A DNA stretch of 64,000 bases from Thauera aromatica K172 (GTDB lineage Bacteria > Pseudomonadota > Gammaproteobacteria > Burkholderiales > Rhodocyclaceae): the NCBI RefSeq assembly GCF_003030465.1, contig NZ_CP028339.1, positions 1,054,001 to 1,118,000 on the forward strand, in the 5' to 3' direction. Shown here piece after piece: positions 16,636 to 25,892 of the stretch (within the stretch, counting starts at the first letter, position 1; each line of letters begins with the position of its first letter). The translations under genes were made by a program, and so were the position numbers. A model generated the notes under the pieces. That model did no database searches. It saw nothing but the letters and a program-made list of their open reading frames with translations, and was not told the origin of the DNA.

Positions 16636-18462
16636 TTACAAGGGCCAGGCCAGCAACAGCATCGGCATGGCGACGGCGAGCACCAGCAGGTCGAGCGGCA
16701 GCCCCATGCGCCAGTAGTCGCCGAAGCGGAAGCCGCCCGGGCCCAGGATCAGGGTGTTGTTCTGGTGCCCGATCGGGGTCAGGAAGGCGCAGGAAGCGCC
16801 GATCGCGACGGCCATCAGGAAGGTGTCGGGGTTGACGCCGAGCCCGGTTGCCGCACCGAGGCCGATCGGAGCCATGACCGCGGCGGTGGCGGCGTTGTTC
16901 ACCAGGTCGGTGAGCAGCATCGTGGTGAGGAGGATCAGGGCGAGGCCGATCACGGCGTCGCCCCGGGCCAGGCCGCCGAGCAGCTGGCGGGCGAGGAGAT
17001 CGGCGGCGCCGCTGCTCTGGAAGGCGCCGGCGACCGGCAGCAGGGCGGCCAGGAGCACGACCACCGGCCAGTCCACCGCCTCGTACACCGCGCGTGGAGG
17101 CACCGTGCGCAGCGCCATCGAAGCCAGTACCCCGGCGGCGAAGGAGTGCGCTGCCGGCAACAGGCCGAGGGCGGCGGCGGCTACCGCCGCCACCATGATG
17201 GCGGTGGCGGTGAACGCCTTGCGCTTGTCCGGGATGCGCAGCTCGCGCCCGGCCAGCGGCACGCAGCCGAAGTCGGCGGCGAATTCCGCCAGGGTGTCGG
17301 AATCCCCCTGCATCAGCAGCAGGTCGCCGGGGCGGATCTTGAGCGTGCGCAGCCGTGCCCGGGCGCGTGCGCCGTCACGCGACACCGCGAGCAGGTTCAG
17401 GCCGTAGCGCGAACGCAGCAGAATGTCGCTCGCCGAGCGCCCGGCGAGGGCGGATTCGGGGCGCACGACGAGCTCCAGCAGCACCAGTTCGTCGCTGCGC
17501 TCGATGTCCTTGCCGGCTCCGGCGGGGGTGTCCGCGACGCTTCCTTTTTGCCCATCGCCGGCATCCGGCGGGCGGGCTTCGGCGAGCTCGAGTCCGAGGT
17601 CGGTGAGCACGCCGGGCAGAGTCTCGACCTCGGCTTCGATGACCAGGATGTCGCCGGCGCGGACGATCCGCCCACCGCTCGGCGCGGTCATCCGTACTTC
17701 ATTGCGCACCAGGCCGACCACCTGTGCGCCGGCCTCGTCGAGCCTGGCTTCGATTTCGCGCAGGCGCATGCCGGCCGCCGGGCTGCCGTCCTGTACGCAC
17801 GCCTCGGTGAGATAGGCGCCGGTGTCGAAACCGGCGGCCCCGGGCTGCGCTCTTGCCGGTACCAGCCGCCAGCCGAGCAGGGCGATGAAGGCGAGCCCGG
17901 CCACGGCGAGAGGCAGGCCGGCGGTGGTGAAGTCGAACATCGCGAAGCCGCCCGCTCCGGTCTGGTTCGCCCGGAAGCCGGAGACGATGAGGTTGGGCGG
18001 AGTGCCGATCAGGGTCGTGGTGCCGCCGAGGATGGAGGCGAAGGCGAGCGGCATCAGCACCTTGCCCGGCGGCAGCTCGAGGCGGCCGGCGAGCTGGAGC
18101 GCCACCGGCATCAGCAAGGCCAGCGCGCCGACGTTGTTCATGAAGCCCGACAGCACCGCAGCGAGCACGGTCAGCGCGGCGATGCCTGCGGTCGGCCCGC
18201 CACGGGCGGGCAGCACGGCGCGGGTGAGGACGTCGATGGCGCCTGAGCTCTGCAGGCCGCGGCTCAGCACCAGCACGCAGGCGACGGTGACCACCGCCGG
18301 ATGGCCGAAGCCGGCGAACGCCGCGTCCGGCTCGACCAGGCCGGCCAGCACGCAGGCGAGCAGTGCGCCCGCGGCCACCATGTCGTGGCGCCAGCGCCCC
18401 CACAGGAACAGGGCGACGGTGGCGCAGAGGATGGCCAGGATCAGGAGCTGGTCGTGGGGCAT
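16636..18462 (-). CDS. SLC13 (DASS) family anion permease with two TrkA-C/RCK_C domains
   Basis: 608 aa, starting MPHDQLLILAILC at 18462 with a GGGGA-type ribosome site; an in-frame extension to 18618 lacks family features. N-terminal and C-terminal blocks of transmembrane helices carry the repeated motifs GGTTTLIGTPPNLIVSG and, in the second half, AVAIGASCAFLTPIGHQNN. Between them lie two cytoplasmic TrkA-C-like domains (~210-300 and ~320-410). The family moves dicarboxylates, sulfate or other small anions with sodium or protons; proteins with TrkA-C inserts are often annotated as sulfate permeases. Substrate cannot be fixed from sequence. It ends 46 bp before the nitroreductase gene upstream, in the same direction, so the two may be co-transcribed. 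Confidence 0.88.
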   Translation of the reverse strand: MPHDQLLILAILCATVALFLWGRWRHDMVAAGALLACVLAGLVEPDAAFAGFGHPAVVTVACVLVLSRGLQSSGAIDVLTRAVLPARGGPTAGIAALTVLAAVLSGFMNNVGALALLMPVALQLAGRLELPPGKVLMPLAFASILGGTTTLIGTPPNLIVSGFRANQTGAGGFAMFDFTTAGLPLAVAGLAFIALLGWRLVPARAQPGAAGFDTGAYLTEACVQDGSPAAGMRLREIEARLDEAGAQVVGLVRNEVRMTAPSGGRIVRAGDILVIEAEVETLPGVLTDLGLELAEARPPDAGDGQKGSVADTPAGAGKDIERSDELVLLELVVRPESALAGRSASDILLRSRYGLNLLAVSRDGARARARLRTLKIRPGDLLLMQGDSDTLAEFAADFGCVPLAGRELRIPDKRKAFTATAIMVAAVAAAALGLLPAAHSFAAGVLASMALRTVPPRAVYEAVDWPVVVLLAALLPVAGAFQSSGAADLLARQLLGGLARGDAVIGLALILLTTMLLTDLVNNAATAAVMAPIGLGAATGLGVNPDTFLMAVAIGASCAFLTPIGHQNNTLILGPGGFRFGDYWRMGLPLDLLVLAVAMPMLLLAWPL

Positions 18463-18508
18463 CGCATCGTTCCCCGGAGTGGCCGCGGGGTTGGGGAGGT
18501 GCCTGCGG

Positions 18509-19324
18509 CTATTTGAGCCCGAAGCCGAGGGCGTGCAGGGCGTCGACGAGGCAGTGGCGGCCGGACAGGGTTTCCGGGCCGGCGATGCGCTTGGCCGAGT
18601 GCACCGCCCAGCTGCCATGGACGTTCATTCGCTGGGCCTCGTAGAAGCGTGCCATCGCCTGGTTGTAGGCTTCGACGCCCTCGTCCTGGATGGACTGCGA
18701 GTAGGTCTCGTGGTGCAGCACCACCGACTGCGGCGGGCGCGGCTTGACCGCGGCCGGGCGTGCCGGATCGGGGGTGCCGACGCACATGCCGAACACCGCG
18801 AACACTTCGGGCGGCAGTTCGAGCAGGCGGGCGACTTCTTCCGGCCGGTTGCGCATGCCGCCGATATAGACCATGCCGAGGCCGAGCGATTCGGCGGCGA
18901 CGGCGGCGTTCTGCGCGGCGAGCGCGGCGTCGATGACGCCGGTGAGGAACATCTCGAGGTAGTCGAGGCCGGCGGACGGGCGCTCGAGGGCGGTGGCGAC
19001 CCGGCGCAGGCGGGCGAGGTCGGCGAGCCACACCAGCTGCAGCGGTGCGTCGCGGACGTGGGCCTGGCCGCCGGCGAGTTCGGCCAGCTGTTCGCGTCGG
19101 GCCGCATCGCGCACGGCGACGACGCTCCAGACATTGAGGTTCGACGAACTGGCGGCCGACTGGGCGGCGGCGATGATCGCGGCGAGCTGGGCGTCGCTGA
19201 CCGGGTCGGGGAGGAAGGCGCGCACCGAGCGGTGATCGAGCAGGTGCTCGATGAACGGGTTGAGGGCGTCGGTGGCGGGGGCGGATTCGCCGCCGTAGCG
19301 GGCAGACAGGCGTTGCGCGGTCAT
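18509..19324 (-). CDS. NfsA-like FMN nitroreductase
   Basis: 271 aa from ATG 19324. An in-frame ATG at 19387 would add 21 residues, but a TATACT hexamer on the minus strand lies inside that extension, so the shorter start is preferred; neither has a good ribosome site. Family features: HRSVRAFLPDPVSDAQL and AAQSAASSSNLN (FMN phosphate contacts), the GGQAHVRDA stretch, and AAQNAAVAAESLGLGMVYIGG, all close to NfsA-type oxygen-insensitive NADPH nitroreductases. It should reduce nitroaromatics or quinones in the cytoplasm. It is followed in the same direction by the SLC13 permease. Confidence 0.88.
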   Translation of the reverse strand: MTAQRLSARYGGESAPATDALNPFIEHLLDHRSVRAFLPDPVSDAQLAAIIAAAQSAASSSNLNVWSVVAVRDAARREQLAELAGGQAHVRDAPLQLVWLADLARLRRVATALERPSAGLDYLEMFLTGVIDAALAAQNAAVAAESLGLGMVYIGGMRNRPEEVARLLELPPEVFAVFGMCVGTPDPARPAAVKPRPPQSVVLHHETYSQSIQDEGVEAYNQAMARFYEAQRMNVHGSWAVHSAKRIAGPETLSGRHCLVDALHALGFGLK

Positions 19325-19409
19325 GGGCAGGAGGTGTCCGGAGGTGGGGAGTCCGCAGTATATCGGCTGCGTCGCGCGATCCGGCATCCCGCGGCAGCGG
19401 CGGTGCTGC

Positions 19410-19415
19410 TACAAT
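19410..19415 (+). promoter_or_regulatory. -10 element for the 4.5S RNA
   Basis: TACAAT lies 7 bp before the predicted 5' end of the SRP RNA (19423). No clear -35 hexamer is seen at the expected distance, as is common for highly GC-rich discriminator promoters. Confidence 0.6.
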
Positions 19416-19422
19416 GCCGGCC

Positions 19423-19522
<100 letters not shown>

Positions 19523-19534
19523 CCTGAACATCGA

Positions 19535-19573
19535 AGCCGAAGGGCGCTCCAATGCGGGCGCCCTTCGGCTTTT
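19535..19573 (+). terminator. Intrinsic terminator of ffs
   Basis: Perfect 13-bp stem AGCCGAAGGGCGC (19535-19547) / GCGCCCTTCGGCT (19558-19570), a 10-nt loop, and TTTT. It directly follows the 4.5S RNA and lies before the convergent ZIP gene. Confidence 0.9.
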
Positions 19574-19600
19574 CCGCGCTCCGGGTCCGGAGCGCGGCAT

Positions 19601-20503
19601 TCAGGCGAGGACGCGGTCCAGCACCATCATCGCCGCGAAGCCGATGATCAGCCCTGCGGTGGCGAGGGTCTCGTGGCCGCGGCGGTGCGATTCCGGGATG
19701 ATCTCGTGGCTGACCACGAACAGCATCGCCCCCGCCGCGCCGGCCAGCGCCCCCGGCAGGATCGCCGCCGAGGCCGATACCAGCAGCGAGCCGGCGACGG
19801 CCGCAACCGGTTCGATCAGGCCCGACACCGCGGCGACGCCGAAGGCGAACCGGCGCCCGTAGCCTGCGCTGACGAGGGCGATGGCGACGATCAGGCCTTC
19901 GGGCACATTCTGCAGCGAGATTCCGGTGGCGACGGTGCCGCTGCTTCCGGGGACGGCGGTGCCGAGTGCGGAAGCGACGCCGATGGCGAGGCCTTCGGGG
20001 AGGTTGTGCACCGCGATCGCGAACACGAACAGCCACACCGCAGTGCCGCTGCGCGTGCCGTCGGGGGCGTGGCGGTGCGGCAGCGCGCGGTCCATCGCCA
20101 GCAGCAGCCCGGCGCCGAGGGCGAGGCCGACGGCGACCAGCAGGGCGGCTCCGGCTTCATCCAGGCCCCGGCCCCGGGCGGCGGTGAACGCCGGCAGCAG
20201 CAGCGAGAACACGCTGGCGGCGAGCATCACTCCGGCGCCGAAGCCGAGCAGCGCGCCCTGGGTGTCGGCGCCGATGCGGCGCATCACGAGCAGGGGCAGG
20301 GCGCCGAGTGCGGTCGCCGCGGCCGCCATCGCGCCGCCCGACAATGCCGCCGGCACCGCCAGGGCGAAGCCTTCGAGATCGCGCACCGCCCCGCTGAGGA
20401 GGACGGCGGCGCCGGTGAGAACGATCAGCCAGCCGCTGAGCGCACGCAGGGCGCCGGCCGGACCGGCAGGCTGGAAATGCAGACGGGCGACGTGGGCGAC
20501 CAT
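19601..20503 (-). CDS. ZIP family divalent metal transporter
   Basis: 300 aa, an inner membrane protein with about eight hydrophobic segments. Hallmarks are HNLPEGLAIG in the fourth core helix and SLQNVPEG plus SHEIIPESH, which supply the metal-binding histidines and glutamates of the ZIP pore. It resembles ZupT-like bacterial members that import zinc, iron or manganese. A His-rich cytoplasmic loop is short (PHRHAPDG). The ATG at 20503 has AAGGAG upstream. An AT-rich stretch at about 20570-20630, rare in this window, lies just before the gene and probably holds its promoter; no Zur or Fur site is recognisable. Confidence 0.88.
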   Translation of the reverse strand: MVAHVARLHFQPAGPAGALRALSGWLIVLTGAAVLLSGAVRDLEGFALAVPAALSGGAMAAAATALGALPLLVMRRIGADTQGALLGFGAGVMLAASVFSLLLPAFTAARGRGLDEAGAALLVAVGLALGAGLLLAMDRALPHRHAPDGTRSGTAVWLFVFAIAVHNLPEGLAIGVASALGTAVPGSSGTVATGISLQNVPEGLIVAIALVSAGYGRRFAFGVAAVSGLIEPVAAVAGSLLVSASAAILPGALAGAAGAMLFVVSHEIIPESHRRGHETLATAGLIIGFAAMMVLDRVLA

Positions 20504-20650
20504 GATCGGGCTCCTTGGCGGGCAGGACGGACCGGATGTGCGTCGTGCTTTCCTCGGAGTATGGCGATCAGGCTCCTATAATTCGAATTGATATTTCGTT
20601 GAAAACGGATAGCTTGATGCTATTTTGTGCCGCTGGCCGGTGCGGGGTGC

Positions 20651-21862
20651 TCACTCGGGGCGACGATAGCCTCCGGCGACGCCGTGCGGCGACATGACGA
20701 TCTGCCACAGCTGGTTGCTGCGCGCGCGGAAGGTGCCAGCGCAGGCGAGCAGGTAATAGCGCCACATGCGGTGGAAGCGCTCGCCGTAGCGTGCGGCGAA
20801 GCGCGGCCAGGCGGCTTCGAAGCGGGCGTGCCAGGCCATCAGGGTGCGGTCGTAGTCGGCGCCGAAGTTGTGCACGTCTTCGATGATGAAACCGTCTTCG
20901 GCGGCGTCGGCGATCTGGCCGAGCGAGGGCAGGTCGCCGTTGGGAAAGATGTAGCGGTCGATCCAGGGGTCGGTCGGAGTGCGGCGCAGGTTCTTGCCGA
21001 TGGTGTGGAGCAGGAACAGGCCGTCGTCCTTCACGCTGCGCCGCACCACCTCGAAGAAGGCGCCGTGGTTCTTGGCGCCGACGTGCTCGAACATGCCGAT
21101 CGAGGCGATGCGGTCGAAGCGTTCGTTGCCGCCGCGGTTGAACTGGCGGTAGTCCTGCAGGCGGAAGGCGACCGGCAGCCCGGCGCAGCGGCCTTGGCCG
21201 TGCTCGGCCTGCTCGCGCGAGATGGTGAGGCCGACGCATTCGACACCATAGTGCTCGGCGGCGAATTTCATCAGGCTGCCCCAGCCGCAACCGATGTCGA
21301 GCAGGCGCATGCCGGGCGCGAGGCCGAGCTTGCGGCAGATCAGGTCGAGCTTGGCGGTCTGCGCCTGTTCCAGCGTGGCGGCGTCGGCCCAGTAGCCGCA
21401 GGTGTAGGCGAGGTGGCCGTCGAGCATGGCTTCGAAGAAGTCGTTGCCCAGATCGTAGTGCAGGGTGCCGACCTGCCAGCTGCGGCGCAGGCTCTGCAGA
21501 TTGAACAGGCGGGCGCGAAGGCCTTGCACCCGCAGCGCACCGGTGCCGACTTTCTCGTCGAGGCGGGCGGACAGCACGCGGGCGATAAATTCGTCCAGGC
21601 GGGCGCAGTCCCACCAGCCTTCCATGTAGCTTTCGCCCAGACCGAGGCTGCCGCGGGCGAGGATGCGCTCGGCGGTCTGCGAGTGGCGGATCACCATGTC
21701 CCAGGGGCGCTTGCCGTCGACTTCGATGTCGGCGCCGGCGAGCAGCTCGGCGATCGCACGCAGGGCCGGCTCATGCGCGGCCCGGCTGCACGGGGCGGCG
21801 GCGGGCGTATCCCGATGGTCGGCGGCGGGGCGGCCGGTGGCGGTGGTGAGCTTCGTGTCCAT
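20651..21862 (-). CDS. cfa: Cyclopropane-fatty-acyl-phospholipid synthase
   Basis: 403 aa from ATG 21862, which has GGGAG upstream; an extension to 21961 has no ribosome site. The enzyme adds a methylene group from S-adenosylmethionine across double bonds of membrane phospholipid acyl chains. It shows the SAM site LLDIGCGWGSLMKFAA, the LTISREQ segment, the SIGMFEHVG motif, and the C-terminal YYLLACAGTFRARSNQLWQ with the conserved cysteine. The N-terminal ~100 residues are the usual lipid-binding part. It is a soluble, membrane-associated protein. It stands alone, divergent from dnaX. Confidence 0.93.
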   Translation of the reverse strand: MDTKLTTATGRPAADHRDTPAAAPCSRAAHEPALRAIAELLAGADIEVDGKRPWDMVIRHSQTAERILARGSLGLGESYMEGWWDCARLDEFIARVLSARLDEKVGTGALRVQGLRARLFNLQSLRRSWQVGTLHYDLGNDFFEAMLDGHLAYTCGYWADAATLEQAQTAKLDLICRKLGLAPGMRLLDIGCGWGSLMKFAAEHYGVECVGLTISREQAEHGQGRCAGLPVAFRLQDYRQFNRGGNERFDRIASIGMFEHVGAKNHGAFFEVVRRSVKDDGLFLLHTIGKNLRRTPTDPWIDRYIFPNGDLPSLGQIADAAEDGFIIEDVHNFGADYDRTLMAWHARFEAAWPRFAARYGERFHRMWRYYLLACAGTFRARSNQLWQIVMSPHGVAGGYRRPE

Positions 21863-22088
21863 CGTTGTTCTCCCGGCGTCGGATGGAGGGAACAAGGGGG
21901 GCAGTGCATGTCCGCCCCGGTCATGCCGGGCGGAAATCTTGCGCAGCGCCGTATCCAGCATAGACAGGAGGGGCGGAACGATCCAATCGCCCGGCCGGAT
22001 CCCGCCGTTCGCGATCGATGACGGGGTGGGCGCTTTCGGTGCACTCGTGGCGGAACGAATGCGGCGCGGCCGGCGCGCGTCGCTCTGC

Positions 22089-22094
22089 TAGAAT
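22089..22094 (+). promoter_or_regulatory. -10 element of dnaX, suggesting a leaderless transcript
   Basis: TAGAAT is followed by only 8 nt (CGCCCGCC) before the dnaX ATG at 22103, with no Shine-Dalgarno sequence. Transcription would be expected to start at or within 2 nt of the start codon. Confidence 0.5.
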
Positions 22095-22102
22095 CGCCCG
22101 CC

Positions 22103-24013
22103 ATGAGCTATCAGGTCCTTGCGCGCAAGTGGCGGCCGAAATCCTTCGCCACGCTGGTCGGTCAGGAGCACGTCGTGCGTGCGCTGACGCACGCGCTCGC
22201 CACCGGCCGGCTGCATCACGCCTGGCTGTTTACCGGCACCCGCGGCGTGGGCAAGACCACGATCAGCCGCATCCTCGCCAAGGCGCTCAACTGCGAGACC
22301 GGGGTCACGGCCGAGCCCTGCGGCGTCTGCGAGGCCTGCCGCGCGATCGACGCCGACCGTTTTCCCGACTACGTCGAGATGGACGCCGCCTCCAACCGCG
22401 GCGTCGACGACATGGCGGCGCTGCTCGACAAGGCCGTCTATGCGCCGGTCCAGGGGCGCTACAAGGTCTACATGATCGACGAAGTGCACATGCTCACCGG
22501 GCATGCGTTCAACGCGATGCTGAAGACGCTGGAAGAGCCGCCCGCGCACGTCAAGTTCATCCTCGCCACCACCGATCCGCAGAAGATCCCGGTGACGGTG
22601 CTGAGCCGCTGCCTGCAGTTCAACCTCAAGCAGATGCCGCCGGGCCACATCGTCGATCATCTGGGGCGCATCCTCGAGGCCGAGGACGTCCCGTTCGAGC
22701 CGGGCGCATTGCGCCATCTGGCGAAAGCGGCGGCGGGCTCGATGCGCGATGCGCTCTCCTTGCTCGACCAGGCGATCGCGCACGGGGCTGGCCAGGTCGG
22801 GGAAGAGCAGGTCGCCCACATGCTCGGCACGGTGGGCGACGACCACTTGTACGCGGTGCTCGATGCGCTCGCCGCCGCCGACGTTCCTGCGCTGCTCGCG
22901 GTCGCCGATGGCATGGAAGCGCGCAGCCTGTCGTTCGATGCCGCGCTGCAGACCTTGGCGACGCTGCTGCATCGCATCGCGCTGGCCCAGTTCGCGCCCG
23001 CGGCGATCGTCGACGAAGCCGAGCGCACGCGCGTCGCCGGCTATGCGGCCGGGTTCGATGCCGAATACCTCCAGCTCGCCTACCAGATCGCGATCCACGG
23101 TCGCGACGAGCTGGCACTGGCGCCGGACGAGTACACCGGCTTCACGATGACGCTGCTGCGCCTGCACGCCTTCCGCCCGGAGCAGCCGCAAGCGCTCGGC
23201 GGGCCGGGGGGCGGGGCCGGGGGCGCCGGCCGCGCCCGGGCGATGCCGGCTTCGGCCGCCCCCGCTTCCGGCGCGCCCCGGCCTGCGGCCCCGGCCACGC
23301 CCGGTACCGGCGGGTCGTCCCGGCAGGATGGTCCACCGGCTGCGGCGGTGCCTGCCGCTGCGCCCCCGCGCACGGCGGAACCGTCCGGCGCGGCGCCGGT
23401 GGGGCAGGCGGCAGGGGCAGTGCTCCGGTCCGCGCCGGCCACCGAGCCGGCGGCGAGGCACGACGTGCCGCCGTGGGAGGCGCTGCCGCCGGAAGCCTAC
23501 GCGGCCGACGGTGGCAGTGTGAACGTTAGCGGAAGCTTCGCCGCCCCCGCTCGAGCCGGCCGCCGCCGTTGCCCCCCGCCCGGTGCCCGCTGCGGCGCCG
23601 CCGGCGCCGGGCGGGGCGGATGCGCTGCTGGCGCAGGGCGACTGGCGCGGACTGATCCGGGTGCTCGAACTCAGCGGCCTGGTGCGTCACTGGCGCAGCA
23701 CTGCGAGTGGGTCGGCGGCGATGCGAACCGCCTCCAGCTGCGCCTGGCGGCCGATCACCGTCACCTGCTGGACATGAGCCGTGGCGCCCTCGACCGCCTC
23801 CAGGACCAGCTTTCGACCGTACTCGGACGCAGTCTGAAGCTCCGGATCGACATCGGCGACATCGCCGGCGAGACTCCCGCGCAGCGCGATGCGAGCGAGC
23901 GCCGGGCGCGCCACGCCGAGGCCGTCGCCGCGCTCGAGGCCGATCCGCTGGTGCGCGACTTGATCGAACGTTTCGACGCCACCCTCGTCGAGAATACGGT
24001 GAAACCCCTGTGA
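22103..24013 (+). CDS. dnaX: DNA polymerase III subunit tau/gamma, with an apparent double frameshift near the C-terminal domain
   Basis: 636 codons as read. The N-terminal clamp-loader ATPase is intact: Walker A GTRGVGKTT, zinc cysteines C64, C73, C76 and C79, IDEVHML, and sensor segment ATTDPQKIPVTVLSR; domains II-III run to ~360, then a Pro/Ala/Gly-rich linker. From about 23523 to 23690 the annotated frame gives Arg/Cys-rich sequence with poor codon use, whereas the +1 frame gives a Pro/Ala linker and ADALLAQGDWRGLIRVLEL, typical of the tau C-terminal domain. At LAQHCEWVG (23687 on) the original frame is right again. A one-base gain near 23525-23540 and a one-base loss near 23689 would explain this. 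It heads dnaX-ybaB-recR. Confidence 0.9.
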   Translation: MSYQVLARKWRPKSFATLVGQEHVVRALTHALATGRLHHAWLFTGTRGVGKTTISRILAKALNCETGVTAEPCGVCEACRAIDADRFPDYVEMDAASNRGVDDMAALLDKAVYAPVQGRYKVYMIDEVHMLTGHAFNAMLKTLEEPPAHVKFILATTDPQKIPVTVLSRCLQFNLKQMPPGHIVDHLGRILEAEDVPFEPGALRHLAKAAAGSMRDALSLLDQAIAHGAGQVGEEQVAHMLGTVGDDHLYAVLDALAAADVPALLAVADGMEARSLSFDAALQTLATLLHRIALAQFAPAAIVDEAERTRVAGYAAGFDAEYLQLAYQIAIHGRDELALAPDEYTGFTMTLLRLHAFRPEQPQALGGPGGGAGGAGRARAMPASAAPASGAPRPAAPATPGTGGSSRQDGPPAAAVPAAAPPRTAEPSGAAPVGQAAGAVLRSAPATEPAARHDVPPWEALPPEAYAADGGSVNVSGSFAAPARAGRRRCPPPGARCGAAGAGRGGCAAGAGRLARTDPGARTQRPGASLAQHCEWVGGDANRLQLRLAADHRHLLDMSRGALDRLQDQLSTVLGRSLKLRIDIGDIAGETPAQRDASERRARHAEAVAALEADPLVRDLIERFDATLVENTVKPL

Positions 24014-24160
24014 GCCCCCTGTAAGCCCGTTGCCGGCGGGCCGCCCGGCACGGCCGCTGCGCACCCCCGGCGGCTGGGTGCGGGCACGGCCGGGCAGGGG
24101 GCCGGATCGCCTCCCGTTTGTTTTTGACCCACTCATTCCGACCGACTCGACGGAGAACGC

Positions 24161-24487
24161 ATGATGATGAAAGGTGGTATCGCCGGCCTGATGAAGCAGG
24201 CCCAGCAAATGCAGGAAAACATGAAGAAGATGCAGGACCAGCTGGCTTCGATCGAAGTCGAGGGCCAGGCCGGTGCCGGCATGGTGAAAGTCCTGATGAC
24301 CTGCAAGCACGACGTCCGCCGGGTGTCGATCGACGACTCGGTGATGGACGACAAGGAAATGCTCGAAGACCTCGTCGCCGCCGCACTCAATGATGCGGTG
24401 CGCAAGGCCGAGGCTGCCACCCAGGAAAAAATGGCCAGCGTCACTGCCGGGCTGAACCTGCCGCCGGGCATGAAGCTGCCGTTCTGA
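24161..24487 (+). CDS. ybaB: YbaB/EbfC family nucleoid-associated protein
   Basis: 108 aa. A small DNA-binding dimer that coats the nucleoid. It shows the family pattern of an N-terminal Met/Gln/Lys-rich coiled helix ([17 protein letters not shown]), a beta sheet around [18 protein letters not shown], and a C-terminal helix ending [12 protein letters not shown]. The ATG at 24161 has GGAG upstream; a second ATG follows at once. It lies between dnaX and recR, its normal place. Confidence 0.94.
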   Translation: MMMKGGIAGLMKQAQQMQENMKKMQDQLASIEVEGQAGAGMVKVLMTCKHDVRRVSIDDSVMDDKEMLEDLVAAALNDAVRKAEAATQEKMASVTAGLNLPPGMKLPF

Positions 24488-24501
24488 GCGGAAGGCGCGG
24501 C

Positions 24502-25095
24502 ATGATGCCTTCCAGCCTCGATGCGCTCATCGAGGCGCTGCGCTGTCTGCCCGGCGTGGGGCCGAAGTCCGCCCAGCGCATGGCCTACCACCTGCTGCAG
24601 CGCGACCAGCGCGGCGCGGCGCGGCTCGGGCGCGCGCTCACGCACGCGCTCGAGGTGCTGCGCCATTGCGAGCGCTGCAACAGCTTCACCGAGGAGGCGG
24701 TCTGCCCGCGCTGCGCCAATCCGCGGCGTGACGCTTCGCTGCTGTGCGTGGTCGAGATGCCCGCCGATCTGGCGATGATCGAGCAGACCCAGGCCTACAG
24801 CGGTCTGTACTACGTGCTGATGGGGCGCCTGTCGCCGCTCGACGGCATCGGCCCGCGCGAGCTTCGCCTCGGCAAGCTGATCGCGCGCGCGACCGAGGAC
24901 GGTGTGCGCGAGGTGATCCTGGCGACCAACTTCACCAACGAGGGGGAGGCGACCGCACACACGGTCGCCGCGCTGCTGTCGGCGCGCGGCGTGGCGGTGA
25001 CGCGGCTGTCGCGCGGGGTGCCCGTGGGCGGCGAGCTCGAGCATACCGACACCGGCACCATCGCCCAGGCGCTGGTCGAGCGTAAAACGGTCTGA
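24502..25095 (+). CDS. recR: Recombination mediator RecR
   Basis: 197 aa. It acts with RecF and RecO to load RecA onto gapped DNA. A helix-hairpin-helix ([20 protein letters not shown]) is followed by a C4 zinc finger (C56, C59, C68, C71), a Toprim domain ([13 protein letters not shown] ... [10 protein letters not shown]) and the C-terminal [18 protein letters not shown] segment. Full length for the family. It follows ybaB by 14 bp with GGAAGG upstream and is probably in the dnaX operon. Confidence 0.96.
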   Translation: MMPSSLDALIEALRCLPGVGPKSAQRMAYHLLQRDQRGAARLGRALTHALEVLRHCERCNSFTEEAVCPRCANPRRDASLLCVVEMPADLAMIEQTQAYSGLYYVLMGRLSPLDGIGPRELRLGKLIARATEDGVREVILATNFTNEGEATAHTVAALLSARGVAVTRLSRGVPVGGELEHTDTGTIAQALVERKTV

Positions 25096-25233
25096 TTCCT
25101 GTCATCGACGGGTTTGCTGCGGCGCAGAAAAACCGTGCTCACAAGAGGGCTGTTCGAACCCTGTTTTCGCGCGGAAAGCCTTGTTCCTGCAGGCGATCCC
25201 GGCTTTTCGCTTTCTCTGCTGCAGGGTCTTCGC

Positions 25234-25239
25234 TATAAT
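25234..25239 (+). promoter_or_regulatory. -10 element for the petABC operon
   Basis: Consensus TATAAT, about 57 bp before the petA start. No good -35 hexamer is visible 17 bp upstream. It sits in the 200-bp gap after recR, the only gap before the operon. Confidence 0.6.
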
Positions 25240-25295
25240 CCGCCGATTGTTTTGGTATCCAGGTCTTTCGAGTTTTCCTTTCTGGGAAGAGGGTC

Positions 25296-25889
25296 ATGAG
25301 CGTTGATCAAAAGATGGACAGCAGTCGCCGCACCCTGCTGCTGGCGACGTCCGCCGCAGGCGGCGTCGCTGCGGTGGCGACCGCGGTGCCGTTTGTCGCC
25401 AGTCTGACGCCGTCCGAGCGCGCCAAGGCAGCCGGGGCGCCGGTCGAAGTGGACGTGAGCAAGCTCGCGCCGGGCGAGATGATGACGGTGGAGTGGCGTG
25501 GGAAGCCGGTCTGGATTCTGCGGCGCACGCCCGAGATGCTCGCTTCGCTGGAGCAGACCGATGGCAAGGTGAGCGATCCCGATTCGGCCAAGCCGATGCA
25601 GCCGGCCTATGCGCAGAACAAGCACCGTTCGATCAAGCCCGAATACCTGATCGCGGTCGGGATCTGCACCCATCTCGGCTGCTCGCCGTCGGAGAAGTTC
25701 AAGGTGGGCGCCGAAAGCGGCATGGGCGCCGACTGGCCGGGCGGCTTCCTGTGCCCCTGTCATGGCTCCATCTTCGATCTGGCCGGCCGCGTCTACAGCA
25801 GCATGCCGGCACCGGACAACCTCGAAATCCCGCCGCACCACTATCTCGCGGATACCACCATTCTTGTTGGCGAAGACGGGAAGGCCTAA
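25296..25889 (+). CDS. petA: Ubiquinol-cytochrome c reductase Rieske iron-sulfur subunit
   Basis: 197 aa. It carries electrons from quinol to cytochrome c1 in the bc1 complex at the periplasmic face. An N-terminal Tat-type signal anchor has RR at 11-12 followed by a hydrophobic segment to ~36. The cluster-binding motifs are CTHLGC (ligands C124 and H126, disulfide C129) and CPCHGS (ligand C153, disulfide C155, ligand H156). The spacer between the motifs contains the insertion typical of proteobacterial Rieske proteins. GGGAAGAGGG precedes the ATG. It is first in petABC, with petB 3 bp downstream. Confidence 0.96.
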   Translation: MSVDQKMDSSRRTLLLATSAAGGVAAVATAVPFVASLTPSERAKAAGAPVEVDVSKLAPGEMMTVEWRGKPVWILRRTPEMLASLEQTDGKVSDPDSAKPMQPAYAQNKHRSIKPEYLIAVGICTHLGCSPSEKFKVGAESGMGADWPGGFLCPCHGSIFDLAGRVYSSMPAPDNLEIPPHHYLADTTILVGEDGKA

Positions 25890-25892
25890 GCG

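Noticed and set aside
23523..23690. Programmed frameshifting in dnaX, as used for gamma in some bacteria
   Set aside because: No slippery heptamer (A-AAA-AAG type) or stimulatory hairpin is seen, and the two shifts cancel; sequence error or compensating mutations explain it better.
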